Assembly: GCA_902468695.1 (NCBI GenBank)
Contig: CABQZS010000073.1
Span: 1 to 19,876, forward strand
Direction of reading: 5' to 3'
From: an uncultured Collinsella sp.
Lineage (GTDB): Bacteria; Actinomycetota; Coriobacteriia; Coriobacteriales; Coriobacteriaceae
Length of the DNA stretch: 19,876 nucleotides
A model generated the notes under the pieces. The model worked only from the letters and a program-made list of their open reading frames with translations. It did no database searches and was not told the origin of the DNA. Below are positions 1-8,816 of this stretch, in pieces; position 1 is the first letter of the stretch, and each line of letters opens with the position of its first letter. The position numbers and the translations under genes are program-made.

Positions 1-18
1 CACATTATGAACGTATCA

Positions 19-32
19 GTCAAATAATTGAC
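19..32. promoter_or_regulatory. GTCAA-N4-TTGAC palindrome downstream of ftsQ
   Basis: A perfect 5-bp inverted repeat 65 bp beyond the ftsQ stop. On the minus strand it includes TTGACT, five of six matches to a -35 box; the partner -10, 17 bp on, would fall outside the window. It could be part of a promoter for the next gene, expected to be ftsZ. Confidence 0.25.
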
Positions 33-96
33 CGTGAAAACCAAACAAACCAGATAAACGGCGTGGTATGGCCCCTCAACAAAGCATCAACCAGCG

Positions 97-1353
97 CTAC
101 GAGGTCGGAGCATTCCTAAATGTGTAGTTGCCCGGAGAGCGCACATTGATATACGTTACGCCCTCTACCTGCGAAAGCAACTTGGTGACTACGCGTTCCT
201 TCTTGGCGATATCGTCCGAATCGCCCAGCGACACCTCAATGCCGTTATTGAGGTTTGCCGAGATGGCTTCGACCGAAGGCGTGGAAATATCCTTGACTTG
301 TCCCAAGAACTCGCTCGAAAAACCACGCACATAATCCAAGCCAGCCTTAACGGCCTTGGAGCTCACTGCCTGGCCGGAAACCGGAGCGACATCCGCCGAG
401 ACATCAGTCAACAACACCGCGCCATAATGCTTAGCGAGCGCCAGCGCGGCATCGATTCCGGTCAGGGTATTTGAGCCCTGCCCTGTCGTGATGACGTTGC
501 CCTGGTCGTCCACTTCGACCGACGTCGACAGCGGGGCGATCCAGGTGTCATCATCCCCGATGGCCCAGGCAAGGTCATCGGAGCTGATATAGGCAATTGC
601 GATGACCTTGCGCTCCATCGGCGTAATGATGAGCGTATGCGGGAACTGACGCTGGACATCCACGCCCGAGACCCACGGGTTCTGCTTGAGGTCCTCGGTA
701 ATCTGGTCGGGATCGACGTTAAAAAGCGACGTTCCCTCGGGCAAATCGATCAGCTGGATAGCATCGTGCTTCGTCACATGCTCGCTGCCTTGAATCTGAA
801 TATCAGTGGCGGTAAACAATCCAGAGTTAATCACCACGATGGCAACGACGACGAGCACGGCCAAGACGGCCAGAACGCCGCCCACGATTTTGCCTTTGCC
901 TGTAACGACAGAAGCGGCGTCTGATGTTTTATTTACCATCGCCCCAAGTGAAGACAACGGGTTGACGCTTTTTTTACCCGAAGGCTTCTTGGCGGTAGCC
1001 GGCACCGATGTCAGCGAGCGCGGTTTCGATGCGCCCAGCGTGCGACCTGGACGCGGCGCTTTAGTTCCCGTCGAGGGCTTAGGAGTTGCCATGGGACGGG
1101 CAGGCTTGGCGCCCATAACAGGCTTTGACGTCACCGAGGGACGCGAGGACTTTTTTGCGGCCGGACGATTACCGAGCTGCGAGCCGACGACCGGACGACT
1201 GGTCTGTCGAGCATGCCCGACAGACTTAGAGTGCGCGACGGTATTGCGTTGAGGTTTGGCAGGCGCGCCGGAACGCCCTCCGGCGCGGCGGAAGGTGGGT
1301 TTCGATGCTCTAGAAGCCGAGGAATTTAACTTCCGGTCTGAGCTCGATGCCAT
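97..1353 (-). CDS. ftsQ: Cell division protein FtsQ (POTRA domain)
   Basis: Bitopic divisome protein that works with FtsL/FtsB-type partners to control septal peptidoglycan synthesis. The 418 residues show three parts. Residues 1-150 are a very basic Lys/Arg/Ser/Pro/Ala-rich, probably disordered cytoplasmic tail with repeated KP and RP pairs. One membrane segment lies near 157-177. The extracellular part begins with a POTRA domain near 180-248 (IQIQGSEHVT, then NPWVSGVDVQRQFPHTL) and is followed by an FtsQ-type beta domain. The ATG at 1353 lies 44 bp inside the end of murB. I keep it because GGGAGG sits about 5 nt upstream and the frame has no better start. It is the last dcw gene in the window; ftsZ probably follows beyond the left edge. 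The tail is much longer than in typical FtsQ proteins. Family assignment rests on POTRA, topology and position. Confidence 0.93.
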   Translation of the reverse strand: MASSSDRKLNSSASRASKPTFRRAGGRSGAPAKPQRNTVAHSKSVGHARQTSRPVVGSQLGNRPAAKKSSRPSVTSKPVMGAKPARPMATPKPSTGTKAPRPGRTLGASKPRSLTSVPATAKKPSGKKSVNPLSSLGAMVNKTSDAASVVTGKGKIVGGVLAVLAVLVVVAIVVINSGLFTATDIQIQGSEHVTKHDAIQLIDLPEGTSLFNVDPDQITEDLKQNPWVSGVDVQRQFPHTLIITPMERKVIAIAYISSDDLAWAIGDDDTWIAPLSTSVEVDDQGNVITTGQGSNTLTGIDAALALAKHYGAVLLTDVSADVAPVSGQAVSSKAVKAGLDYVRGFSSEFLGQVKDISTPSVEAISANLNNGIEVSLGDSDDIAKKERVVTKLLSQVEGVTYINVRSPGNYTFRNAPTS

Positions 1354-2221
1354 ACGCCTCCCTCACCTTTCCGTGCACATGTCTGATAACCGCGGCAACG
1401 TCATCGGCCGAGGCAGTTCCGTTATTAACGATAAAATTAGCGTGAACGGGCGAAACTTCCGCGCCGCCAATCGAAAAACCCTTTAATCCACAATCCTCGA
1501 TAAGCTTGCCCACACTCGCATCGGGCGGGTTACGAAAGACCGACCCGCAGGACGCGCGACCCATGGGCTGCGTACGCTTGCGCCTCGTCAGGTACCGTTC
1601 CATGCGCTCGCGAATGTCGGCCTTGGGCGCCGGTTTAAGCTTGAGCACGCACTCGAGGATGATCTCATTGCGGGGAAGGCTACATTCGCGGTAGCCCCAA
1701 GTGATCTCGGACCCCGCATAATGCTTGATACCGGATGCCGGGTCAAACGTTACGACATCCTCAACCAGCGAGCCAATCCACTCGGTCCGTGTGCCGGCAT
1801 TCATAGATATCGCACCGCCGACCGAACCAGGGATGCCAACGGCAAACTCAAGGCCCGAGAGGCTACGCGACAGGGCATCGTTGACCAGGCGCGCAAACAT
1901 CACGCCCGCACCGACCGTCAGCGTACAACCGTCATCGGCAACAACCGTGCGCTGAAACTCACGTCCGAGCGAAATGACGGCGCCGCGATAACCGCCATCG
2001 GCAACCAGCAGATTGGAGCCCTTGCCGATGACGACCCACGGCACCTGCTCGCGATCGAGCACCGCCACGGCGCGGCGGAGGGCATGATAGCTATGGCACG
2101 TCACAAAGAGGTCGGCCTTGCCGCCGATACGATAGCTCGTATGACGCGCAAGGCGCTCGTCCTCGATCACATCCGTGTCGATCATGCCCGAGAGCGCCAT
2201 GACGGCGTTAAACAGACCCAT
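1310..2221 (-). CDS. murB: UDP-N-acetylenolpyruvoylglucosamine reductase MurB
   Basis: Cytoplasmic FAD enzyme that reduces UDP-GlcNAc-enolpyruvate with NADPH to UDP-MurNAc, the second committed step of peptidoglycan synthesis. The 303 residues carry the FAD-binding signatures HTSYRIGGKAD (27-37), GKGSNLLVADGG (67-78) and GIPGSVGGAISMNAG (129-143). Active-site residues are visible: Ser227 in SCGSVFRNP as the likely proton donor, and Glu297 in RPEVKFLG near the C terminus. The length fits the shorter type II enzymes. The ATG at 2221 is 5 bp after the murC stop; the upstream Shine-Dalgarno is weak (AAGAAAG), which fits translational coupling. Later in-frame Met codons (residues 8 and 13) are possible starts. 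The last 44 bp overlap ftsQ. Confidence 0.96.
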   Translation of the reverse strand: MGLFNAVMALSGMIDTDVIEDERLARHTSYRIGGKADLFVTCHSYHALRRAVAVLDREQVPWVVIGKGSNLLVADGGYRGAVISLGREFQRTVVADDGCTLTVGAGVMFARLVNDALSRSLSGLEFAVGIPGSVGGAISMNAGTRTEWIGSLVEDVVTFDPASGIKHYAGSEITWGYRECSLPRNEIILECVLKLKPAPKADIRERMERYLTRRKRTQPMGRASCGSVFRNPPDASVGKLIEDCGLKGFSIGGAEVSPVHANFIVNNGTASADDVAAVIRHVHGKVREAYGIELRPEVKFLGF

Positions 2222-2226
2222 TAGAC

Positions 2227-3645
2227 TTAAGCGTCTTTCTTGGCAGTCAGATACTCAATGAACTCGGGACCGACGGTCGTAACGTCACCGGCACCCATGG
2301 TGAGCAGCAGGTCGCCCTCGCCCACCATCTGCTCGAGCTCCTGATTGAGCTCAAGACGGCTGGAGCAGTACACGACCTCCTTGCCAGGATGCTTGGCGCG
2401 CACGGTATCGGCGAGCATCTTAGAGGTGACACCCGGAATGGGCATCTCGCCAGCCGAGAACACATCAATCAGCAGCAGTTTATCGGCATTGGCAAATGCA
2501 TCGGCAAAGTCGTCGCACAGGGCCTGCAGGCGCGAATAACGGTGCGGCTGGAACACGACGTCGACATGCTTGTAGCCCAGCGACGAAGCGGCAGCAAGCG
2601 TCGCCTTGATCTCGGTGGGGTGATGGCCGTAATCATCGACCACGGTGATGCCATCGATATCGCCCACGTGGGTAAAGCGACGGCGGACGCCCTCAAAGCT
2701 CGAGAGCGCCTTGGCGGCGGCGTCGATGTCAAGGCCCAGGACATGGGCGACGGTGAGCACCGCCGTGGCGTTGAGCATGTTGTGGCGACCGGGATTGCTC
2801 TTGATCTCCACGGCATGCTCAGTGCCGTCCTCAAAGCGGACGATAAAGTCACTCTGGATGCCCTTGACATCCGGGTGCATGCAGACGATGTCGTTGCTCT
2901 CGGCAAAGCCGTAGGAAAGCACGTGATGGCCCGTCGACTTGGCGAGCTCGACCAGATGCGGGTCCTCACCGCAGACGATGACGGTGCCGTCCTCGCCCAC
3001 CAGGCTCATGAATTTGGCGAAAGTTGCCTCGATCTCCTCGATACCCGAGTAGTGATCGAGGTGATCGGCCTCGACGTTGGTCACAATGACCACATTGGGG
3101 TTCAGGAACAGGAAGGAGCTGTCGGACTCGTCGGCCTCGGCGACAAAGTAGTCGCCCGAGCCGTTCTTGCCGTTCGTGTCATAGCCCTCAACGATGCCAC
3201 CGATCAGGAAGCTCGGATCCAGACCCATGCGGTCGAGCATGGTGGCGCACATCGAAGACGTGGTGGTCTTGCCATGCGTGCCGGCAACAGCGACGGTGGT
3301 GTAGCCGTGGCCCAAGGCAGAGAGCATCTTGGCACGGGGCCACACGGGAATGCCCAGCTCGCGAGCGCGCACGAGCTCAGGGTTGGACTCCGGAATAGCG
3401 GTGGAGACAACAACCACGTCGGGCTTGACCTCGTCGATCGTGGCGGCCTCATGGCCCACATGCACCTTCACACCAGCGCGGGTAAGCTGGCGGATATAGC
3501 GTGACGTCTTAAGGTCGGAGCCGGTAACGGCATAACCGCGCTCGTGCAGAACGAGGGCGATGCCGCTCATGCCGGCGCCGCCGATACCGATAAAGTGGGC
3601 GCTCTTAAACTCGGGCGCGGAGGTTGCAGTCTGGGAATCAGCCAT
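2227..3645 (-). CDS. murC: UDP-N-acetylmuramate--L-alanine ligase MurC
   Basis: ATP-dependent ligase that adds L-Ala to UDP-MurNAc in the cytoplasm, the first residue of the stem peptide. From the chosen start the protein has 472 residues. It shows the N-terminal Rossmann motif IGIGGAGMSGIA (19-30), the P-loop GTHGKTTT (122-129), EADESD (170-175), NVEADHLDHY, GRHNMLNA, DDYGHHPTEI (337-346) and QPHRYSRL, all standard for MurC. I chose the ATG at 3645 because AAGGAG lies 11 nt before it. An in-frame GTG at 3672 would add nine residues, but they contain that Shine-Dalgarno and the GTG has only a weak one of its own. The roughly 97-bp gap to murG is one of the larger ones in the cluster; I saw no convincing promoter in it. 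Confidence 0.97.
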   Translation of the reverse strand: MADSQTATSAPEFKSAHFIGIGGAGMSGIALVLHERGYAVTGSDLKTSRYIRQLTRAGVKVHVGHEAATIDEVKPDVVVVSTAIPESNPELVRARELGIPVWPRAKMLSALGHGYTTVAVAGTHGKTTTSSMCATMLDRMGLDPSFLIGGIVEGYDTNGKNGSGDYFVAEADESDSSFLFLNPNVVIVTNVEADHLDHYSGIEEIEATFAKFMSLVGEDGTVIVCGEDPHLVELAKSTGHHVLSYGFAESNDIVCMHPDVKGIQSDFIVRFEDGTEHAVEIKSNPGRHNMLNATAVLTVAHVLGLDIDAAAKALSSFEGVRRRFTHVGDIDGITVVDDYGHHPTEIKATLAAASSLGYKHVDVVFQPHRYSRLQALCDDFADAFANADKLLLIDVFSAGEMPIPGVTSKMLADTVRAKHPGKEVVYCSSRLELNQELEQMVGEGDLLLTMGAGDVTTVGPEFIEYLTAKKDA

Positions 3646-3742
3646 GTGCTCGTGTACTCCTTGCGTAAACACTGCCTGTAACCCGTTAACTGTACCGCAC
3701 CTACCGCATCAGCGCGAGGGCGACCGACGATATCCCGTCTAA

Positions 3743-4858
3743 CTAACGCAAACCCTCTACCGCATCGGCCAGAAGAGCGGCGGCCCTATCCTGAGCCAGA
3801 CCACGCGCCGCCTGTCGCATGGTGTCGCGCGCCGCCGCGTCATCGACCAGGTGCAACAGCTCATCAGCAAAGGCAGAACCGTCGATATCGGCATCGGCGC
3901 AGAGCACGCCGGCCCCGGCGTCGACCAGATACCGGGCATTGGTGGTTTGGTGGTCGGCCGTCGCATGCGGATACGGCACGAGCACCGAGGGCACGGCGAG
4001 CGCAGCGATCTCGGCCACGCTCGATGCGCCCGAACGCGAGAGCACCAAATCGGCAGCAGCCAGCATATCGCCCATGTTGTCGATGTAAGGCTGGACGCGG
4101 TAACGCTTCGCCTCCTCGGGCGTCAGCGCCAAAGCGCGCTCGGTCTCCTCAAAGCCGTCGGCACCCGTCGAATGCAACACATAGAGGTTCTTGCGTGAAA
4201 GCAGCTCGTTTTTGAGCGAGACCACGCGCTCGTTGAGGTGCTGGGCGCCAAGTGAACCGCCAAAGACGAGTAGCAGCGTAGCGTCCTCGGGAACGCCAAG
4301 TGCCTTGCGGCCGCGAGCGCGATCGCCCTCGATTACCGAGCGACGTACGGGGTTGCCGGTCATGAGCACGTGGTCAGGGTCACCTTCGCGCTCAAAGACC
4401 GAACGCGCTGCCGGCACCGAGATGCACACGCGGGCAGCGTGGGAGTTCATCATCTTGTTGGCCAGGCCCGGAACAGAGTTCTGCTCATGCAGCAGATACG
4501 GAACGCCTGCGCCCTTGCACCACCCCAGCAGCGGAACCTCGACATAGGCACCAAAACCGACGGCAGCATCGGGCTTGCCGACCTTTGAGAAATGACTGGC
4601 GAGCGCACGCTTGGCCTTGTTGACACGCCACAGCGAGGTCAGCGCCGTCCAAGGACGGGAGCGGTCGAAGCCCGTGACCGTAATGGGCACAAAATCAAAC
4701 CCAGCCTCGGGGACCAGACGACCCTCGAGCTTGCGCGACTGGCCCACGAACACAACGTGGTGGCCACGATCACGCAGCTCTTCGGCCAAGGCGAGCGCGG
4801 GGTTGATGTGTCCCGCCGTGCCGCCGGCTGCAATAGCAACGGTCATCTTATCGGTCAT
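3743..4858 (-). CDS. murG: UDP-GlcNAc:lipid I GlcNAc transferase MurG
   Basis: Membrane-associated GT28 glycosyltransferase that moves GlcNAc from UDP-GlcNAc to lipid I, making lipid II on the inner face of the membrane. The 371 residues contain the G-loop GGTAGHINPALALA (12-25), HEQNSVPGLANK (124-135), FGGSLGAQHLNE (199-210), and the C-terminal UDP-GlcNAc site from SRSGASSVAEIAALAVPSVL to PYPHATADHQTTNA. The start at 4858 has GAAGGGA about 6 nt upstream. A start six codons earlier at 4876 is possible but would place that Shine-Dalgarno inside the gene. The gene overlaps the end of ftsW by 11 bp, so the two are probably translationally coupled, which suits a lipid II producer beside its polymerase. 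Confidence 0.97.
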   Translation of the reverse strand: MTDKMTVAIAAGGTAGHINPALALAEELRDRGHHVVFVGQSRKLEGRLVPEAGFDFVPITVTGFDRSRPWTALTSLWRVNKAKRALASHFSKVGKPDAAVGFGAYVEVPLLGWCKGAGVPYLLHEQNSVPGLANKMMNSHAARVCISVPAARSVFEREGDPDHVLMTGNPVRRSVIEGDRARGRKALGVPEDATLLLVFGGSLGAQHLNERVVSLKNELLSRKNLYVLHSTGADGFEETERALALTPEEAKRYRVQPYIDNMGDMLAAADLVLSRSGASSVAEIAALAVPSVLVPYPHATADHQTTNARYLVDAGAGVLCADADIDGSAFADELLHLVDDAAARDTMRQAARGLAQDRAAALLADAVEGLR

Positions 4859-6368
4859 GGTAGTCCCTTCGTACACGCGGTCCCTGGTCGTCGGTGCGCA
4901 GACGCGCCGACGGGTCCGAGTTCAAATCGATTCGATTATATCCGCCGCCCGCGTTGCGAGGGCTGGGGCGCTGAGGACGACCTTGCGGCGCCGTTCGCTG
5001 ACACGGGCGGGCTGCCGGCTCGGTCGCAGAGCCATCCAGGACGGTAAAACCGTTACGCGAAGATCGCTCGCCGCGCACGTGGGGCACGCCGGCGGTACTC
5101 TCATCCATAACGGCAAAGCTCTCGCGGCGACGGTCGTACTCATCGCGGCGGGCGCTCTCGTACGAAACGCGCAGGATCAACCCGGCAAGCATGAGCGACA
5201 CGATAATCGACGAACCGCCGTAGCTAATAAACGGCAACGGTTTGCCCGTCATGGGAAACACGTTGAGGATGCCCAGCGCGTTAATCAAAAACTGCACCGC
5301 GAGAATGACCGCGGAGCCAGACGCCATGAGCGCACCCCGACGATCGGTCGCCTGCTCGGCAATGCGAAACGCCGAGTAGATCAGCATCGCAAACACCAAG
5401 AAGAACAGCACGGTTCCGACAAAACCGACTTCCTCTCCAATGATGGCCAGGATGTAGTCGTTGTGCGCCTCGGGCAGATACGAGTACTTCATGGTTGAGT
5501 TGCCGATGCCACGGCCGAACAGACCGCCCGAGGCAAAGGCCATGATGGCAAGCGTGGCCTGATAGCCATCACCATACTCGTCGGCCCAGGGATTCCAAGC
5601 AACCTCGACACGCGTCATACGATACGGCTCGGCAATAAGGGCGATTGCAATGACGACGATGCCGCCAACGAGCGTCCAGACGATAAATTTGGGATCCAAT
5701 CCCGCAAACAGTGCCATGCATACCAGCGTCAATAAAATGATCAGAACGGTACCAAAGTCGGGCTGGATAAAGATCAAAAAAATCGAAGGGGCCAAACAGA
5801 TGCCCATCTTGCTAAGAAACTCGTTGATGTTGCCACCGGGCGAAAAGAAGCGGTCGAGCATGATGGCCGAATACGCAATGGCAAACGGCTTTAGAAACTC
5901 AGAGGGTTGGAACTGAATACCGGCGATGTTGAGCCAGCGTGTGGCACCGCGACTACCGCTGCCCATTAAAAACACCAGCACAAGCAAGAACATCATGACG
6001 AATAGGAAGATCTTGAGCACATCCTCCCCAAACCAGCTGTCCGGCAAGATGCGCACGATGGCAACCATAGCCAGCACGCCAACTCCGGCAAACGCGGCTT
6101 GTCGAAACAGAAAAAACGTCGCCGAGCCATTCTCGTGCAGCGCCTCGACCGAAGACGCCGAGTACACCATCAGCAGGCCAAAGCACACCAAGGTAAACAG
6201 GCAGGCCATGAATATCAAACGGGGGCGCATGATGCGGGCGGGAACGCCGGCAATATAGCGTTCGCTAAACGTCTGCCCGCCGCGACCGGAACGCGGTGTG
6301 CTGCGCCGCGAGGAAGCACGGTCCGAGTCGGGCCTCCTCATACCTTGTCGGGGGCTCTCCTCTCTCAC
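4848..6368 (-). CDS. ftsW: Septal peptidoglycan glycosyltransferase FtsW (SEDS)
   Basis: Polytopic SEDS polymerase that works with FtsI to polymerise lipid II at the septum. Counting from a TTG at 6374, the core at about 50-405 has around ten membrane segments and the family signatures GATRWLNIAGIQFQPSEFLK, QPDFGT with the catalytic-type Asp near 206, GLFGRGIGNS, EAHNDYILAIIGEEVGF, and GKPLPFISYGGSS. Both ends carry cytoplasmic tails: about 45 Arg/Ser-rich residues at the N terminus and about 100 Arg/Pro-rich residues at the C terminus. The start is uncertain. TTG at 6374 lies just after the murD stop. GTG at 6368 has AGGGG 6 nt upstream and is my choice. ATG at 6341 has AGGAG only at a long spacing. 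The core is unaffected. Confidence 0.94.
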   Translation of the reverse strand: MREESPRQGMRRPDSDRASSRRSTPRSGRGGQTFSERYIAGVPARIMRPRLIFMACLFTLVCFGLLMVYSASSVEALHENGSATFFLFRQAAFAGVGVLAMVAIVRILPDSWFGEDVLKIFLFVMMFLLVLVFLMGSGSRGATRWLNIAGIQFQPSEFLKPFAIAYSAIMLDRFFSPGGNINEFLSKMGICLAPSIFLIFIQPDFGTVLIILLTLVCMALFAGLDPKFIVWTLVGGIVVIAIALIAEPYRMTRVEVAWNPWADEYGDGYQATLAIMAFASGGLFGRGIGNSTMKYSYLPEAHNDYILAIIGEEVGFVGTVLFFLVFAMLIYSAFRIAEQATDRRGALMASGSAVILAVQFLINALGILNVFPMTGKPLPFISYGGSSIIVSLMLAGLILRVSYESARRDEYDRRRESFAVMDESTAGVPHVRGERSSRNGFTVLDGSATEPAARPCQRTAPQGRPQRPSPRNAGGGYNRIDLNSDPSARLRTDDQGPRVRRDYHDR

Positions 6369-6377
6369 CGGCAACCC

Positions 6378-7784
6378 CTATTCCATTTGCGATTTCGCCG
6401 CAGCGGCAAGCTGGGCCACATAGTCCTTAAACACGCGGCCGCGCTCCTCATAGCCCGAGAACTCATCGAACGAAGAGCAGGCAGGAGAAAGTAAGATCAC
6501 GTCGCCACGGCTCGACAGCGAACGGGCGACGTCCACGGCATCGCGCAGGTCATCCGCCTGGGCGATATCCACATCGCCATCGACATCGGCCTCGTCCATA
6601 GCGGCGGTGAAACGCTCGCGCGCATCGCCAAAGCAGACGACCGAGCGTACGTTATCCATAACAACGCGCGCGAAGTCCGTGAGCGGCGTGCCCTTATCGT
6701 GGCCGCCGAGCAGCAAGATCACGTCGTCATCAGGAAATGCCGTCAGCGCCTTCTCGACCGCATCGGTGTTAGTCGCCTTGGAATCGTTGACGTAGCGCAC
6801 GCCGTCAATCTCGCCACACGGCTCCACGCGGTGCTCGAGCGGCTGGAACGAGGCCAGACCGCGGCAGACACCATCGACATCGGCACCGACTGCCAGGGCA
6901 GCCGTGGCAGCGCACAGGGCATTGATAACATTGTGATGGCCCGAGATCTTGAGCTCGGCTGTAGCGATGAGCGGGGTCTCGACGCCCTTCAGGCGCACGA
7001 TCATCTTGCCATCGCGCACAAAGGCGGCATCCTCGCCCTCGGGCTCGTCAAAAGCGACCTTGCAGATGCGACGACCCGGCGTGTAGATGTACTCATCGAA
7101 CTCGTGAATGCCGGCGTCTTCGACGTCGACAACCACCAGATCGTCATCGACCATATTGTCAAACAGTTTGATCTTGGCAAGCGCATAGTTCTTATGGCTC
7201 TTATGCCAGCCCAAGTGGTCGGGAGTGATGTTGAGCAGCACCGCCACGCGAGGATGAAGCTCGGCGGTCGTAGCAATCTGGTAGCTCGAGAGCTCAGCCA
7301 CAAACCACTCGTTATGAGCTCGGCCGTCAATCTCGTTGACCGGCGGCTCGCCGATGTTGCCGACAGCTACGCTGGCCTCGCCGGCAGCCTTGAACAGATA
7401 ATCAGTCAACGACGTGGTGGTCGTCTTGCCGTTGGTACCCGTGATGGCAATCCAGTTATCGGGCGACAGGCGATAGGCAAACTCGGGCTCACCCATAATC
7501 TGGGCGGCATGCTCGCGCCCGGCCTTAAAGAAGCCCGAGAACTCCGAGATGCCCGGGCACGTCACGCATACGTCATAGGCGCCCTCGACCTGTTCGGTCC
7601 CATAGACAAACGACGCACCAGCAGCCTCGAGCGCACGCGTGGCGTCATTGGGCTCAGAGGTGCCGCCGCCATACACGGTAACGGCACTTACGCGCTCGGG
7701 ATGTGCCAGCGCCCAGCGGGCGACATCGAGACCGGATTTGCCCTGACCCAAAACGAGCAGGCTAAAGACATCAGCAAGAGGCAT
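6378..7784 (-). CDS. murD: UDP-N-acetylmuramoyl-L-alanine--D-glutamate ligase MurD
   Basis: Cytoplasmic ATP-dependent ligase that adds D-Glu to UDP-MurNAc-L-Ala. The 468 residues show the N-terminal nucleotide fold (LGQGKSGLDVARWA, 12-25), the P-loop GTNGKTTT (116-123), ELSSYQ followed by LNITPDHLGWH, SGHHNVINALCA, EHRVEPCGEIDGVRYVNDSK, GGHDKGTPL, and the C-terminal SPACSSFDEFSGYEERG motif diagnostic for MurD. The ATG at 7784 follows the mraY stop by 9 bp and has no strong Shine-Dalgarno (GGGATAGTGG), so coupling to mraY is likely. Length and motif order are normal for the family. Confidence 0.97.
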   Translation of the reverse strand: MPLADVFSLLVLGQGKSGLDVARWALAHPERVSAVTVYGGGTSEPNDATRALEAAGASFVYGTEQVEGAYDVCVTCPGISEFSGFFKAGREHAAQIMGEPEFAYRLSPDNWIAITGTNGKTTTTSLTDYLFKAAGEASVAVGNIGEPPVNEIDGRAHNEWFVAELSSYQIATTAELHPRVAVLLNITPDHLGWHKSHKNYALAKIKLFDNMVDDDLVVVDVEDAGIHEFDEYIYTPGRRICKVAFDEPEGEDAAFVRDGKMIVRLKGVETPLIATAELKISGHHNVINALCAATAALAVGADVDGVCRGLASFQPLEHRVEPCGEIDGVRYVNDSKATNTDAVEKALTAFPDDDVILLLGGHDKGTPLTDFARVVMDNVRSVVCFGDARERFTAAMDEADVDGDVDIAQADDLRDAVDVARSLSSRGDVILLSPACSSFDEFSGYEERGRVFKDYVAQLAAAAKSQME

Positions 7785-7793
7785 GAAAGACCA

Positions 7794-8813
7794 CTATCCC
7801 AACTGGAAGAACAAAGCAAGGCCAACGGCACCAAAGGCCGCAGCGATAATCCAAAAACGGATGACGACCTTGGTCTCGGCCCAGCCCTTCTTTTCGAAAT
7901 GATGATGGATGGGCGCCATAAGGAAGACGCGCTTGTGCGTAAAGTGGAAGTAGACAACCTGAATCATGACCGACAGGGTCTCAACGATAAACAGGCCGCC
8001 GATGATGAGGGAGACGACCTCGGTGTTGGTCATGATGGACGTGCAGGCAAACGCGGCGCCCAGGGCAAGCGAGCCAGTATCGCCCATAAAGATGCTCGCC
8101 GGATAGCAGTTGAACCACAGAAAGCCCAAGCAGGCACCGGCACACGCGGTGCAGAAGATGGACAGGTTCACGTCTCCGTGCAAAAACGCCATGGCAGCCA
8201 TGGCGAGCATGGCAATCATGGAGGTGCCGCCAGCAAGACCGTCAAGGCCATCAGTCAGGTTCACGGCATTAGAAAGACCGGCGATCATCAGCCAGCAAAA
8301 GACAATGTAAAGCCACGGGAACGAAAAGCCGCAGATAGTGGTCGAAAGAACACCGAGGTCAATCGTCAGGCCGCCGGGAAAACGAATCTCGGGGGCGACG
8401 CCGCACCAGTTGACGGCAAGTACCGTAAAGGTGACACAGATAATGGTTAGGCCAATCATCTTGGCATGAGGCGTCAGACCGAGCGAGCGCCCATGCGTAA
8501 CGGAGGTCAGGTCGTCGATCAGGCCCAGCACGCCGGTCGCCAGCGTGGCGAGCAGCACGAGCACGAGCTCGGTGGTGAGCTTGCCCATCAGCAGGCAGGT
8601 CAGCGAGATCGCGACGAGGATGACAACACCACCCATGGTGGGCGTTCCCTGCTTAACCAAATGACGCTTGGGGCCGTCGGCACGAACCTGCTGGCCGATA
8701 CCCTCGACCTTGAGCAGCTTGATCCACCACGGCATGAGCAGCAGCGCAATGGCGGCGGCGATGCCAAGCCCCAAAAAAGCCTGATACGTTGGATACGAGG
8801 GATTACCGAACAT
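7794..8813 (-). CDS. mraY: Phospho-MurNAc-pentapeptide transferase MraY
   Basis: Integral membrane enzyme that transfers phospho-MurNAc-pentapeptide from UDP to undecaprenyl phosphate, making lipid I. The 339 residues have about ten membrane segments. Family motifs are KQGTPTMGG (54-62), the metal-binding pair DD (100-101), NAVNLTDGLDGLAGG (182-196), NCYPASIFMGDTGSLALG (235-252) and the cytoplasmic MAPIHHHFEKKGW (299-311). After the DD pair the sequence reads LTSV, whereas many homologues have a Lys three residues on (DDxxK); this may be a lineage variant. The ATG at 8813 is 3 bp after the murF stop, with AAGGTG about 11 nt upstream. Confidence 0.97.
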   Translation of the reverse strand: MFGNPSYPTYQAFLGLGIAAAIALLLMPWWIKLLKVEGIGQQVRADGPKRHLVKQGTPTMGGVVILVAISLTCLLMGKLTTELVLVLLATLATGVLGLIDDLTSVTHGRSLGLTPHAKMIGLTIICVTFTVLAVNWCGVAPEIRFPGGLTIDLGVLSTTICGFSFPWLYIVFCWLMIAGLSNAVNLTDGLDGLAGGTSMIAMLAMAAMAFLHGDVNLSIFCTACAGACLGFLWFNCYPASIFMGDTGSLALGAAFACTSIMTNTEVVSLIIGGLFIVETLSVMIQVVYFHFTHKRVFLMAPIHHHFEKKGWAETKVVIRFWIIAAAFGAVGLALFFQLG

Positions 8814-8816
8814 GGG

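Noticed and set aside
3646..3672. Upstream GTG start for MurC
   Set aside because: The added nine residues contain the AAGGAG that serves the ATG at 3645, and the GTG has only a weak site of its own.
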